Assembly (NCBI RefSeq): GCF_020783335.1
Contig: NZ_CP086068.1
Span: 2,356,001 to 2,420,000 of the forward strand
From: Mucilaginibacter daejeonensis
GTDB lineage: Bacteria; Bacteroidota; Bacteroidia; Sphingobacteriales; Sphingobacteriaceae
Reading direction: 5' to 3'
DNA: 64,000 nt
The notes under the pieces were generated by a model. It ran no database searches and was not told the origin of the DNA. It saw only the letters and a list, made by a program, of their open reading frames with translations. Made by a program: the position numbers and the translations under genes. Positions 1 through 8,783 of the stretch are shown one piece after another; the stretch's first letter is position 1; every line of letters begins with the position of its first letter.

Positions 1-181
1 GGCCTTGCACGACCAGGACGAGTACGGCAAGATCGTGAGCCGTATCTACAAAGACATCAACGGTGCCAGTATTTTCAATAAAGCCGACTGGCCTGCGCTG
101 ATCTCGTTCTTTAAACCCCGCATTATAGCATTAGATGAGTTCTGGAGCGATGCCAAATACAGTTTTGAAGCCTTGAAGTAA
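1..181 (+). CDS. C-terminal end of a DUF4268-like protein (partial)
   Basis: The window opens inside a gene read in frame 2 that ends with TAA at 179-181. The roughly 59 visible residues are hydrophilic and end in a motif with WPALISFF and DEFWSDAKYSFEAL, which I associate with the C-terminus of the small DUF4268 family of Bacteroidota. That family has no established biochemical role. The stop codon directly abuts the stop codon of the convergent glycosyltransferase gene, so there is no spacer between the two. The family name comes from memory of the tail motif and is moderately sure. Confidence 0.6.
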   Translation, partial: ALHDQDEYGKIVSRIYKDINGASIFNKADWPALISFFKPRIIALDEFWSDAKYSFEALK

Positions 182-907
182 TTATTTGGACTTGAACAGC
201 CCGAATTTGAGAATACAATAAATAGCCCTTACCCCATCGCGCCAGCCGATCTTCTTGCCTTCGTAGTAGGTGCGGCCGTAGTAAGATATGCCTACCTCAT
301 AAATGCGGATGTGCGGGATGCGCGACATTTTGATCGTTACTTCCGGCTCAAAGCCAAAGCGCTTTTCGGTCAGGTTCAATCCCTGCACCATCTCGGTCTT
401 GAACAGCTTGTAGCAGGTCTCCATGTCGGTAAGGTTCAGGTTCGAGAACATGTTGGAGGCAAAGGTCAACCAGCGATTACCGATGGTGTGCCAAAAGAAC
501 AAGATGCGGTGCGGGTTGCTACCCATAAATCGTGAGCCATATACCACATCGGCAAAGCCATTCACTACCGGTTTCAGCAGGTCATTATACTCTGATGGGT
601 CATACTCAAGATCCGCATCCTGAATGATCAGGTATTCGCCCGTGGCTTTAGAGATACCTGTATGCAGTGCCGCGCCTTTACCCTGATTAACCTCGTGCTT
701 AAAATACTGGATGTTCATATCAGGATTAGCCGCGCGGTAGTTCATGATCGCCTCCTCGGTGTTGTCTTTTGAGCAATCGTTCACGATGATCAGCTCTTTT
801 TCGATATCATTCACCAGTTGTACCTCTTTGATCTTGTTCAGGATCAGGTGGATGGTACGCCCTTCATTGTAGGCCGGGATAACGATAGATAATTTGCGGA
901 TCAGCAT
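182..907 (-). CDS. Glycosyltransferase family 2 (polyprenyl-phosphate mannose synthase-like)
   Basis: A 241-residue GT-A type glycosyltransferase. The N-terminus has the family-2 opening SIVIPAYNEG (residues 7-16), the nucleotide-binding VNDCSKDNT stretch (42-50) and the metal-binding DAD motif (97-99), followed by the ...DPSEYNDLL pattern typical of dolichyl/polyprenyl-phosphate sugar synthases. No membrane segment follows the catalytic domain, so this is the short soluble DPM1-like form. It probably transfers a sugar from a nucleotide donor to a polyprenyl phosphate carrier; donor and acceptor cannot be read from sequence. It is convergent with the preceding gene and divergent from the exonuclease gene. 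Confidence 0.85.
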   Translation of the reverse strand: MLIRKLSIVIPAYNEGRTIHLILNKIKEVQLVNDIEKELIIVNDCSKDNTEEAIMNYRAANPDMNIQYFKHEVNQGKGAALHTGISKATGEYLIIQDADLEYDPSEYNDLLKPVVNGFADVVYGSRFMGSNPHRILFFWHTIGNRWLTFASNMFSNLNLTDMETCYKLFKTEMVQGLNLTEKRFGFEPEVTIKMSRIPHIRIYEVGISYYGRTYYEGKKIGWRDGVRAIYCILKFGLFKSK

Positions 908-1045
908 AGTTAATTATGGATATGAACTTTAACCGCATGATACCATGCCGTTATGAGTTTTGATAAGGGCAAAAGTAATATCATTGCGCTAACAATCATA
1001 AAGATCGCGTTACTTTGTGTGTTATTACAACTCCCACTAATTGCT

Positions 1046-1747
1046 ATGCTCGATAATTTAGACTGGTATAATTTGATGGTGCTCGATATCGAGACCGTAT
1101 CGCAATACCGTCATTTTAACGAGGTGCCCGAGCATTTCAAGGCCCTGTGGGATAAAAAGACCACCTACCAGCGCAAGGAAGAAACAGCGGAGGATTTTTA
1201 CCGTAACGCAGCCATCCTGGCCGAATTTGGCAAGATCATATGTATATCGGTCGGTGTGTTCACCCGTGGAGGCGGCTTCAGGGTACGGTCATTTGCCGGG
1301 CATGATGAAGGCGCCTTGCTGGAGGCTTTCGCCGAGATGTTACACGGCCGCTCGCCAAACATGGTGCTTTGCGGGCACAATGTGAAGGAATTTGACCTGC
1401 CATACATTTGCCGCCGCATGCTGGTGAACGGTGTGATCCTACCGCCGCAACTCCGGATAGCCGGTAAGAAGCCATGGGAGGTGTTCCACCTGGATACTAT
1501 GGACCTTTGGAAATTTGGCGACCACAAGAACTTTACCTCACTGAACCTGCTGGCAGCCGTATTCGACATCCCTACCCCAAAAGATGATATTGACGGCAGC
1601 ATGGTAGGCCACGTGTACTGGAACGAGGATGACCTGCCCCGCATTTGCAATTATTGCCAAAAGGACGTGATCACCACCGCGCAACTCCTTAAACGCTTTA
1701 ACAATGAGGATCTGCTAACGGATGACATGATCACCGTTGTTGGCTAA
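1046..1747 (+). CDS. Predicted 3'-5' exonuclease, PolB exonuclease-domain family
   Basis: A stand-alone DEDD-type exonuclease of 233 residues. Motif Exo I is DIET (residues 14-17), Exo II is the GHNVKEFDLPYICRRM region, and Exo III is YCQKD (Y-x3-D), which places it in the DEDDy subgroup related to the proofreading domain of family B polymerases. The longer reading frame from 953 would add a hydrophobic 31-residue N-terminus. I chose ATG 1046 because the core fold starts right after it and a TACTTTG -7 element (about 1012-1018) lies inside the extension. The natural substrate is unknown; the fold implies single-strand DNA or RNA 3' ends. Confidence 0.8.
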   Translation: MLDNLDWYNLMVLDIETVSQYRHFNEVPEHFKALWDKKTTYQRKEETAEDFYRNAAILAEFGKIICISVGVFTRGGGFRVRSFAGHDEGALLEAFAEMLHGRSPNMVLCGHNVKEFDLPYICRRMLVNGVILPPQLRIAGKKPWEVFHLDTMDLWKFGDHKNFTSLNLLAAVFDIPTPKDDIDGSMVGHVYWNEDDLPRICNYCQKDVITTAQLLKRFNNEDLLTDDMITVVG

Positions 1748-1758
1748 CAATGCTCCTT

Positions 1759-1854
1759 GTCATGCTGAACTCGTTTCAGCATCCCATTGACAGGATCGCT
1801 ACACAACCACTTAGTTAACTTGAATAGGAGATGCCGAAACAAGTTCGGCATGAC
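1759..1854. repeat. Palindromic inverted-repeat element (REP/MITE-like)
   Basis: A 96-bp intergenic element bounded by two 25-bp inverted copies (1759-1783 and 1830-1854) that differ at three positions. Each arm is itself nearly palindromic (TGCTGAAC...GTTTCAGCA). Immediately downstream, 1877-1935 carries a second pyrimidine/purine-rich short repeat (CTCCCCTCTTGAGAGGGGG). Elements of this architecture are dispersed in many Bacteroidota genomes. Here it separates the exonuclease gene from the ABC ATPase gene and could also end transcription. Confidence 0.7.
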
Positions 1855-1991
1855 GGGTTTTATTTCCTGATGGCTTTAAACTCCCCTCTTGAGAGGGGGC
1901 GTACCGGACCGAGCAAAGGCAGGGGTGTGTCTTGCCGCCCCAATAAGAAACGCCGATGTATCCCATTATTTTGCCTATATTGACCCCGGCA

Positions 1992-3722
1992 ATGCTGAAC
2001 ATCACTGACCTGCAGATCAAATTCAGAACGTCGGACGGTTGGTTCGCGGCGGTGAAGGGCATTACCTTTCAGATCCGGCGTGGCCATACGCTCGGCATTG
2101 TGGGCGAATCAGGCTCAGGCAAGTCGGTCACCTCACTCGCGATCATGCGCCTGCTCAACGCGTCTGGAACTCAGATCAGCGGAAGCATCCAATTCGATGA
2201 TATCGACATCGTGAATGCCTTTGAAAAGGACATGCGCAGCATACGAGGCAACCGCATAGCCATGATCTTTCAGGAACCCATGACCTCGCTTAACCCGGTG
2301 ATCACCTGCGGAAGGCAGATCACGGAGGCTATTGAGTTGCACCGTGGATCAGACCCCTCCACTGCACGGCAACAAGCGATCGACCTTTTTAAGGAGGTGC
2401 AGCTCCCCCGCCCCGAAGCTATATTTGACAGCTACCCGCATCAACTTTCGGGCGGTCAGCGCCAGCGCGTGATGATCGCCATGGCCCTCAGCTGCGACCC
2501 TGAACTGCTTATTGCCGATGAGCCGACCACCGCATTGGATGTGACCGTGCAAAAGACCATCATTGACCTGTTGCTCAAACTCAAGGCCGAACGCAACATG
2601 GGGCTGCTCTTCATTTCCCACGACCTGGGCGTGGTAAGCCAGATCGCCGATGAGGTGCTGGTGATGTACAAGGGCAACATGGTTGAGAGTGGCACGGCAA
2701 AATACATCTTTACCGATCCTAAGCACCCATATACACAAGGCTTATTGGCCTGCCGGCCATCGCCCAAACAGCACCTGAAAATGCTGCCGGTGATCGGCGA
2801 TTTTTTGGAGACAAGGCCCGATGGACAACTGGCCAGCACAGGCCTCAGCATAGCTGCAGTGAACCAACGCTTTGCTTATGCTGAACAAGAGGTAAGTGAA
2901 CGTAAGCAACTATTATACAAGCAGGAACCACTTTTAAAAGTAAACGGCTTATGTACCTGGTTCCCTGTTCGGTCGGGCTGGTTCGGCAAACGTAAGGAAC
3001 CGATCAAAGCCGTGAACGACATCACGTTCGAGGTATACCCCGGAGAAACGCTGGGCCTGGTGGGCGAATCGGGCAGCGGCAAAACGACCCTTGGCCGGAG
3101 TATACTTCGATTGATCGAACCTACCGCAGGCAGCGTGATCTACAATGGTACCGACCTGCTGAAATTGAACAAAGATCAGCTGCGTGCAATGCGCCGCGAG
3201 GTACAGATCATTTTTCAGGACCCTTACTCCTCGCTCGATCCGCACCAAACCATTGGCCAGTTGCTGATGGAGCCTATGCAGGTACATCAGTTGCATGGCA
3301 ATGATGCGCAACGTAAGCAAAAGGTGCTTGAATTGTTGCAACGGGTCAACTTACTGCCCGAACATTTTGACCGTTATCCGCATGAATTTTCGGGTGGGCA
3401 GCGGCAGCGTGTGGTGATCGCACGCGCACTGGCATTGGAACCGCGCTTCATCATTTGCGATGAGTCTGTCTCAGCCCTTGATGTATCGGTACAGGCGCAG
3501 ATCCTGAACCTGCTGCGCCAGTTGCAACAAGAGCTCGGCCTTACATACATATTTATCTCGCATGACCTGTCGGTGATCCGCCATATATCTGACCGGATCA
3601 TGGTGATCAACAAAGGCCAGATCGAGGAGATATCCGAACCTGACGCTTTATTTGAACACCCCAAAACCGCTTACACACAAAAGCTTATCGCTTCTATTCC
3701 GCAGATCAGCATCGCCTCATAA
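1992..3722 (+). CDS. Fused dipeptide/oligopeptide ABC transporter ATPase (DppD-DppF-like)
   Basis: A 576-residue protein with two complete ABC ATPase domains in tandem. Walker A is GESGSGKS near residue 37 and GESGSGKTT near 357; the signature motifs are LSGGQRQR near 151 and FSGGQRQR near 465; each domain has a Walker B aspartate ([15 protein letters not shown]) and an H-loop (FISHDL). After each domain comes the oligopeptide-transporter C-terminal signature (HPYTQGLL and TAYTQKLI). The peptide-uptake subfamily normally has two separate ATPases, so this is the natural fusion. No permease or binding-protein gene is adjacent. Start ATG 1992 is preferred over 1956 because a TATTTTG -7 element sits in the extension. 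Confidence 0.85.
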   Translation: MLNITDLQIKFRTSDGWFAAVKGITFQIRRGHTLGIVGESGSGKSVTSLAIMRLLNASGTQISGSIQFDDIDIVNAFEKDMRSIRGNRIAMIFQEPMTSLNPVITCGRQITEAIELHRGSDPSTARQQAIDLFKEVQLPRPEAIFDSYPHQLSGGQRQRVMIAMALSCDPELLIADEPTTALDVTVQKTIIDLLLKLKAERNMGLLFISHDLGVVSQIADEVLVMYKGNMVESGTAKYIFTDPKHPYTQGLLACRPSPKQHLKMLPVIGDFLETRPDGQLASTGLSIAAVNQRFAYAEQEVSERKQLLYKQEPLLKVNGLCTWFPVRSGWFGKRKEPIKAVNDITFEVYPGETLGLVGESGSGKTTLGRSILRLIEPTAGSVIYNGTDLLKLNKDQLRAMRREVQIIFQDPYSSLDPHQTIGQLLMEPMQVHQLHGNDAQRKQKVLELLQRVNLLPEHFDRYPHEFSGGQRQRVVIARALALEPRFIICDESVSALDVSVQAQILNLLRQLQQELGLTYIFISHDLSVIRHISDRIMVINKGQIEEISEPDALFEHPKTAYTQKLIASIPQISIAS

Positions 3723-3812
3723 TTGGCGCAACTTTACTGCTTTACGATTGTTATTTACCCATACGCTGTATACACATTGATCGTGTATATTAGCCCTATA
3801 GTGTTACACTAA

Positions 3813-5963
3813 ATGTCTAAAAAGAAAAACATCAATAATTCTGTAAAACAAGTACTTACGCAGCTTGTGCTGGACGTATTTGAACAGAATGGCCAAAAAG
3901 AGGCCCTGAATTACAAGCAAGTTTCCTCGAAACTCAACATACGCGAACCCGAATCGCGCGAGACCATACTGGAGATCCTGAAAGACGAAGCGCGCAAGAA
4001 TACCTTACAGGAGATAGCGCCCGGCAAATTCAAGATCGTGGAACTGAAGACCTTTGTTGAAGGCAAGGTGGATATGACCGCTGACGGTTCGGCCTTTATC
4101 GTGACCGACGATGAGTTCGAGAACGACATCTACGTAGCTCCACGCAAATTGCGCACCGCCCTTAACGGCGACCGTGTAAAGGTATATGTGTACGCCAAAA
4201 GTAAAGGCAAGCGCAAGGAAGGCGAAGTGATGGAGATCATCAAACGCGCTAAAATGGAGTTCACCGGTGTGGTGAAGCTCTCCGAGCGGTTCGCATTTTT
4301 TGTCCCGGATGACCGCAAGATGTTGCACGATATCTTTATACCGTTGGGTGACCTGAACGGTGCCAAGAATGGCGTAAAAGCCGTTGCCGAGATCACCGAC
4401 TGGCCAAAGGACGCCAAGAACCCTATCGGTCGTATCAAGACCGTATTAGGTGCCGAGGGTGAGAACGATACCGAGATGAACGCCATCCTGGCCGAGTACG
4501 GCTTCCCGCTCTCGTTCCCTGCCGAGGTGGAACGTGAATCGGAGGCGATACCTGAGGAGATATCGGCCGAGGAGATCGCTAAACGCCGCGATTTCAGGCC
4601 TGTACTGACCTTCACCATCGACCCTTTTGATGCCAAGGACTTTGATGATGCCATTTCCTTTCAAAAACTGGAGAACGGCAATTATGAAGTTGGTGTGCAC
4701 ATTGCAGACGTAGCTCACTACATCGAACCTGATTCGGCACTGGATAAGGAGGCTTATGAACGGGCTACATCGGTTTACCTGGTCGATCGCGTGATACCGA
4801 TGCTGCCTGAGCGCTTGTCGAACGGCTTATGTTCGTTACGCCCGCATGAGGATAAATTGACCTTCGCTGCCGTTTTCGAGATGAACGATGCGGGTCAGGT
4901 ATTGAGCGAATGGTTCGGCAAAACGATCATCCACTCCGACCGCCGCTTCACTTACGAAGAGGTGCAGGAAGTGATCGAGACCGGCCAGGGAGACCACGTT
5001 GAAGAGATACATACGCTGAACGCACTGGCATATAAGCTACGTGAGGCCAAGTTCAAGAACGGCGCTATCAGCTTTGAAAGCACCGAAGTGAAATTTAAAC
5101 TGGACGAGCAAGGCAAACCGGTAGGCGTTTATGTGAAAGAACGCAAAGATGCCCACAAGCTGATCGAAGACTTTATGCTGCTGGCCAACCGCAAGGTGGC
5201 CGAATTTGTGAGCAAAAAAGGCAAGGGTAAAAAGAAATTTGCCTTTGTTTACCGCGCACACGATGCACCTAACCCTGAAACGCTGGGCAATTTTGCCCAA
5301 TTCGCGGCCCGGTTCGGTTACAAGATCAACATGCGTACGGATAGGGAGATCGCTAAGTCGCTCAACCACCTCATGCACGATGTGGAAGGCAAAAAAGAAC
5401 AGAACGTACTGACCCAACTGGCCATACGCTCGATGGCGAAAGCGGTATATACCACCAAAAGCAGCAGCCACTATGGCCTTGCGTTTGACCATTATACGCA
5501 CTTCACCTCCCCTATACGCCGTTACCCCGATGTGATGGTGCACCGTCTGTTGTTGCACTATCTGGAAGGTGGCCAATCGGTCAACGCCGAGCATTACGAG
5601 GTATTGAGCAAGCACTGCTCGGAGATGGAAAAGAAAGCGGCCGATGCGGAACGCTCCTCAGTTAAATACAAACAGGCCGAATACCTGCAAGACAACATCG
5701 GTAGCATATTTGATGGCGTGATATCGGGCGTTACCGAATGGGGTATGTACGTGCAGATCATCGAGAACAACTGCGAGGGTATGATCCGCTTGCGTGACAT
5801 CTCTGACGATTTTTATACGCTCGACGAAAAGAACTATGCCATCATCGGTCAGCGTAAAAAGAAGGTGTATCAACTGGGCGACCAGGTGCGCATAAAGGTA
5901 AAAAAGGTAGACCTCACAAAAAAACAAATAGATTTCTCGCTGGTGCAAGATCAAGTATCTTAG
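3813..5963 (+). CDS. rnr: Ribonuclease R
   Basis: A 716-residue member of the RNase II/R family, which degrades structured RNA processively from the 3' end. The layout is an N-terminal helix-turn-helix/OB region (residues 1-150), the RNB catalytic domain with the Mg-binding motif DPFDAKDFDDA near 269-280 and the conserved TSPIRRYPD block near 565, and a C-terminal S1 RNA-binding domain from about 630 (DGVISGVTEWGMYV). Length and order match the family. It ends 15 bp before the polyprenyl synthetase gene, so the two are probably co-transcribed. Confidence 0.93.
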   Translation: MSKKKNINNSVKQVLTQLVLDVFEQNGQKEALNYKQVSSKLNIREPESRETILEILKDEARKNTLQEIAPGKFKIVELKTFVEGKVDMTADGSAFIVTDDEFENDIYVAPRKLRTALNGDRVKVYVYAKSKGKRKEGEVMEIIKRAKMEFTGVVKLSERFAFFVPDDRKMLHDIFIPLGDLNGAKNGVKAVAEITDWPKDAKNPIGRIKTVLGAEGENDTEMNAILAEYGFPLSFPAEVERESEAIPEEISAEEIAKRRDFRPVLTFTIDPFDAKDFDDAISFQKLENGNYEVGVHIADVAHYIEPDSALDKEAYERATSVYLVDRVIPMLPERLSNGLCSLRPHEDKLTFAAVFEMNDAGQVLSEWFGKTIIHSDRRFTYEEVQEVIETGQGDHVEEIHTLNALAYKLREAKFKNGAISFESTEVKFKLDEQGKPVGVYVKERKDAHKLIEDFMLLANRKVAEFVSKKGKGKKKFAFVYRAHDAPNPETLGNFAQFAARFGYKINMRTDREIAKSLNHLMHDVEGKKEQNVLTQLAIRSMAKAVYTTKSSSHYGLAFDHYTHFTSPIRRYPDVMVHRLLLHYLEGGQSVNAEHYEVLSKHCSEMEKKAADAERSSVKYKQAEYLQDNIGSIFDGVISGVTEWGMYVQIIENNCEGMIRLRDISDDFYTLDEKNYAIIGQRKKKVYQLGDQVRIKVKKVDLTKKQIDFSLVQDQVS

Positions 5964-5977
5964 CACCGCATTATTTT

Positions 5978-6952
5978 ATGAATAGACTTACTGATCTGCA
6001 GCAACTGATCGAGGACGCTGTTGCTGGGCTTGAACACCCTGCTTCGCCGTCTGAACTGTATGAGCCCATCACTTACATCTTATCTGTCGGCGGCAAGCGC
6101 ATGCGTCCCGCCCTATTGCTCATGGCCTGCGACCTATTTGGTGGCGATGTGCAAAAGGCCATCAACCCGGCACTGGCCATCGAGGTGTTCCACAATTTTA
6201 CGCTGGTACACGACGACATTATGGACAATGCCCCGCTACGTCGTGGCAAAATGACCGTGCACGAGAAATGGGACCCTAACGTGGCCATTCTATCGGGCGA
6301 TGTGATGCTGGTACAAGCTTACCAGTTCATTATGCAGGTAGATGATGCCATCCTGCGCCAGGTGATCGATGTGTTCAACAAGACCGCTATTGGCGTTTGT
6401 GAGGGACAACAATTCGACATGAACTTTGAGCGTCAGGACAGCGTGGCCGTTGATACCTACCTGAATATGATCCGCCTTAAAACGGCCGTGTTATTGGGTG
6501 GTGCATTAAAGATCGGCGCGCTGATCGGTGGTGCCTCAACGACCGATGCCGACCTGCTTTGCACCTTTGGCGAGCAGTTGGGTATCGCTTTTCAGCTACA
6601 AGATGATATACTGGACGTTTACGGCGACCCCGACAAGTTCGGCAAACAGGTAGGCGGCGATATCATCTCTAATAAAAAGACCTTTTTGCTGATCAGGGCA
6701 CTTGAACTGGCCACCGGTGAGGACAAGGACACCCTTGACCGCTGGCTACAGACCACCGACGCCGACCCTGCGGAAAAGGTATCGGCAGTGACCGCTATCT
6801 ACGATCGCCTAAACATCAAACAAGCTGCCGAGCAAGCCATGCATGAATTTGCCGAAAAAGCATTTAATGCACTGGACAAGATCAGCCTGCCTATCGAGCG
6901 TAAGCAATACCTGCGCGATTTTGCCGACGGATTGATGGTTCGGGAGAAGTAA
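5978..6952 (+). CDS. Polyprenyl (isoprenyl) diphosphate synthase
   Basis: A 324-residue trans-isoprenyl diphosphate synthase that condenses isopentenyl diphosphate with allylic diphosphates. The first Asp-rich motif is DDIMD (about 79-83), followed by the RRG basic motif; the second is DDILD (about 207-211) followed by GDPDKFGKQVGGD. The first motif lacks the two-residue insertion of bacterial FPP synthases, and the residue five positions before it is Phe, a bulky residue that in this family tends to limit chain length (C15-C20). Product length remains an inference. Cytosolic; it follows rnr after 15 bp. Confidence 0.88.
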   Translation: MNRLTDLQQLIEDAVAGLEHPASPSELYEPITYILSVGGKRMRPALLLMACDLFGGDVQKAINPALAIEVFHNFTLVHDDIMDNAPLRRGKMTVHEKWDPNVAILSGDVMLVQAYQFIMQVDDAILRQVIDVFNKTAIGVCEGQQFDMNFERQDSVAVDTYLNMIRLKTAVLLGGALKIGALIGGASTTDADLLCTFGEQLGIAFQLQDDILDVYGDPDKFGKQVGGDIISNKKTFLLIRALELATGEDKDTLDRWLQTTDADPAEKVSAVTAIYDRLNIKQAAEQAMHEFAEKAFNALDKISLPIERKQYLRDFADGLMVREK

Positions 6953-7019
6953 ACGGAGCTTAAGATGTCATTGTTCAATTGCAACCGTAAATGACCTTAT
7001 ACCGATTAGCCCATCATCA

Positions 7020-7799
7020 ATGAAAAAGCTGGAAGGCAAAGTAGCACTGATCACAGGTGGCGAATCAGGTATCGGCCAAAGCATCGCTGCTGAATTTGCT
7101 GCGCAGGGTGCGGATGTGATCATCACTTACCTGGCCGACCACGAGGCGGCGCAGAGGACCTATAGCGTTGTTGAAGAACACGGCTGCAAGTGTACTATGA
7201 TACAAGCTGATGTGAGCGACGAAAACAGTGTTGCTTCTTTGTTCGATCAAGCATTAGTAAAGCATCATGACATCCACATTCTGGTCAATAGCGCAGGTGT
7301 ACGAAGTGCAGATAAATTCACCCACGAGCTGAGTTTCGAAGAATTCGAGCGGACGGTGAGGATCAATTTGTTCGGTACGTTCCTGATTTGTAAGCGGTTC
7401 GTGCAGCACCGCCTACAGGCGGGCGGCTACGGGCGAGTGATCAATATTAGTTCTATACATGAAGAGGTGGTGAGCCCCGGCAAGACCGAATATTGTGCTT
7501 CAAAAGCTGCATTACGAGGGTTCACCCGGTCATTAGCACTGGAGGTAGCTGACCAACAGATCACCGTCAATAACATCGCGCCCGGCATGATCTTGACACC
7601 GATGAATCAAAGGGCCATGGACGACCGACCCTATCGTGAGGAACTGGAGCAACGCATACCACTCAAAAGGTCGGGTACGGTTGAGGATGTAGCCAAAGTG
7701 GCCGTTTTCCTGGCGTCTGATGATGCGAGTTACCTCACAGGCACCACGCAATTTGTCGACGGTGAGTTGATGCTCAACCGTGCTAAAGGAGCCCGGTAG
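7020..7799 (+). CDS. SDR-family NAD(P)-dependent oxidoreductase
   Basis: A 259-residue classical short-chain dehydrogenase. The cofactor-binding TGGESGIG motif is at residues 12-19, an NSAG motif stands where NNAG is usual, and the catalytic Ser, Tyr158 and Lys162 are present (SSIHEE..., EYCASKAAL). The C-terminal YLTGTTQFVDGE pattern is typical of the glucose-1-dehydrogenase-like subgroup. The substrate cannot be assigned. It stands alone between the isoprenoid gene and a convergent molybdoenzyme gene. Confidence 0.85.
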   Translation: MKKLEGKVALITGGESGIGQSIAAEFAAQGADVIITYLADHEAAQRTYSVVEEHGCKCTMIQADVSDENSVASLFDQALVKHHDIHILVNSAGVRSADKFTHELSFEEFERTVRINLFGTFLICKRFVQHRLQAGGYGRVINISSIHEEVVSPGKTEYCASKAALRGFTRSLALEVADQQITVNNIAPGMILTPMNQRAMDDRPYREELEQRIPLKRSGTVEDVAKVAVFLASDDASYLTGTTQFVDGELMLNRAKGAR

Positions 7800-7829
7800 A
7801 AGGCTCTATTGAACATCTCTGATCATTAG

Positions 7830-8537
7830 TTATTCTTCATCATCATACCTGTCGTTTCGCCAAGGGTAAGCCGTATTTGAGTAACCTCGGTCTTCCCAAA
7901 AACCATGCTTGTCTTCGGTCATAAACTCTATACGCTTGATCCATTTGGCGCCTTTCCAGGCATAAAGCTGAGGCGTGATCATACGCACCGGTCCGCCATG
8001 CTCAACGGGCAGCGGTTTGCCTTCAAAGGTGTGTACCAACAGCACATCAGGCTTTAAGGCCTCGGTCAATGACAGGTTGGTGCTATAGGTATCATACCCG
8101 TAGCACATAATATGGGTCGCATCATCTTTGGGCTGCACCAACGCGGCAAGATCAAGCAGGCTCACACCCTTCCACGGCATGTTGAGTTTTGACCAGGTGG
8201 TCACACAATGAAAGTCAGACGTATCCTTGGTTTGTGGCATATCCATGAATTGCTTCCAAGTCAGCTTTACGGGGTTCTCCACTGCGCCATCAATGGTCAG
8301 CCGCCAGCGATCTAACGAGATGTTGGGTTGGTAACCGAGGTCGAGCACCGGCCATTTCATGGTAGCCGTTTGCCCGATAGGGATAGCCGGCATGCCATGA
8401 CGATTGATAGGCCCGGAACCTTTTGGCGCATCGTCGGCCACTGAAGGCGTGCCACGCATCTGCTCTTCAAAACGTGCCTTGAGTTTCATGCGGGCATCCA
8501 CGATCCGTTGCAGTTTATCGTTGTCGGTCATATTCAA
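7830..8537 (-). CDS. Sulfite oxidase-like molybdopterin-dependent oxidoreductase
   Basis: A 235-residue protein consisting essentially of the sulfite-oxidase molybdopterin domain. The likely molybdenum-ligand cysteine (about residue 111) is in DFHCVTTWSKL, and the VRMITPQLYAWKGAKWIKRIEF block near the C-terminus is typical of the short YuiH-type branch. There is no twin-arginine or other signal peptide, so it appears cytoplasmic, unlike MsrP. The electron acceptor and substrate are unknown. Confidence 0.85.
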   Translation of the reverse strand: MNMTDNDKLQRIVDARMKLKARFEEQMRGTPSVADDAPKGSGPINRHGMPAIPIGQTATMKWPVLDLGYQPNISLDRWRLTIDGAVENPVKLTWKQFMDMPQTKDTSDFHCVTTWSKLNMPWKGVSLLDLAALVQPKDDATHIMCYGYDTYSTNLSLTEALKPDVLLVHTFEGKPLPVEHGGPVRMITPQLYAWKGAKWIKRIEFMTEDKHGFWEDRGYSNTAYPWRNDRYDDEE

Positions 8538-8783
8538 ATTTAAGCTATCGATACCAAAGCCGGTCCATGCCGGTCATTTTCTTTTTAAAAGAAGTTGAAC
8601 TCCCGTTATCAGATATCAGCTCAAGTAATCACCCGACCATTGTAAGCGAGACGGACGATATTATTGCTTTATAAGCGCTTGGTCAAATGTAAAGTGTATT
8701 CCACTATTCCCAAATTGGAGTTATTATTATCTATATAACTTACAGTATTATAGTTACTTACATCTGCATAAATAGAGTATTTA

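Noticed and set aside
953..1045. N-terminal hydrophobic extension of the exonuclease as a membrane anchor
   Set aside because: The extension contains a promoter-like TACTTTG and the exonuclease fold starts at the internal Met, so the upstream Met is unlikely to be used.
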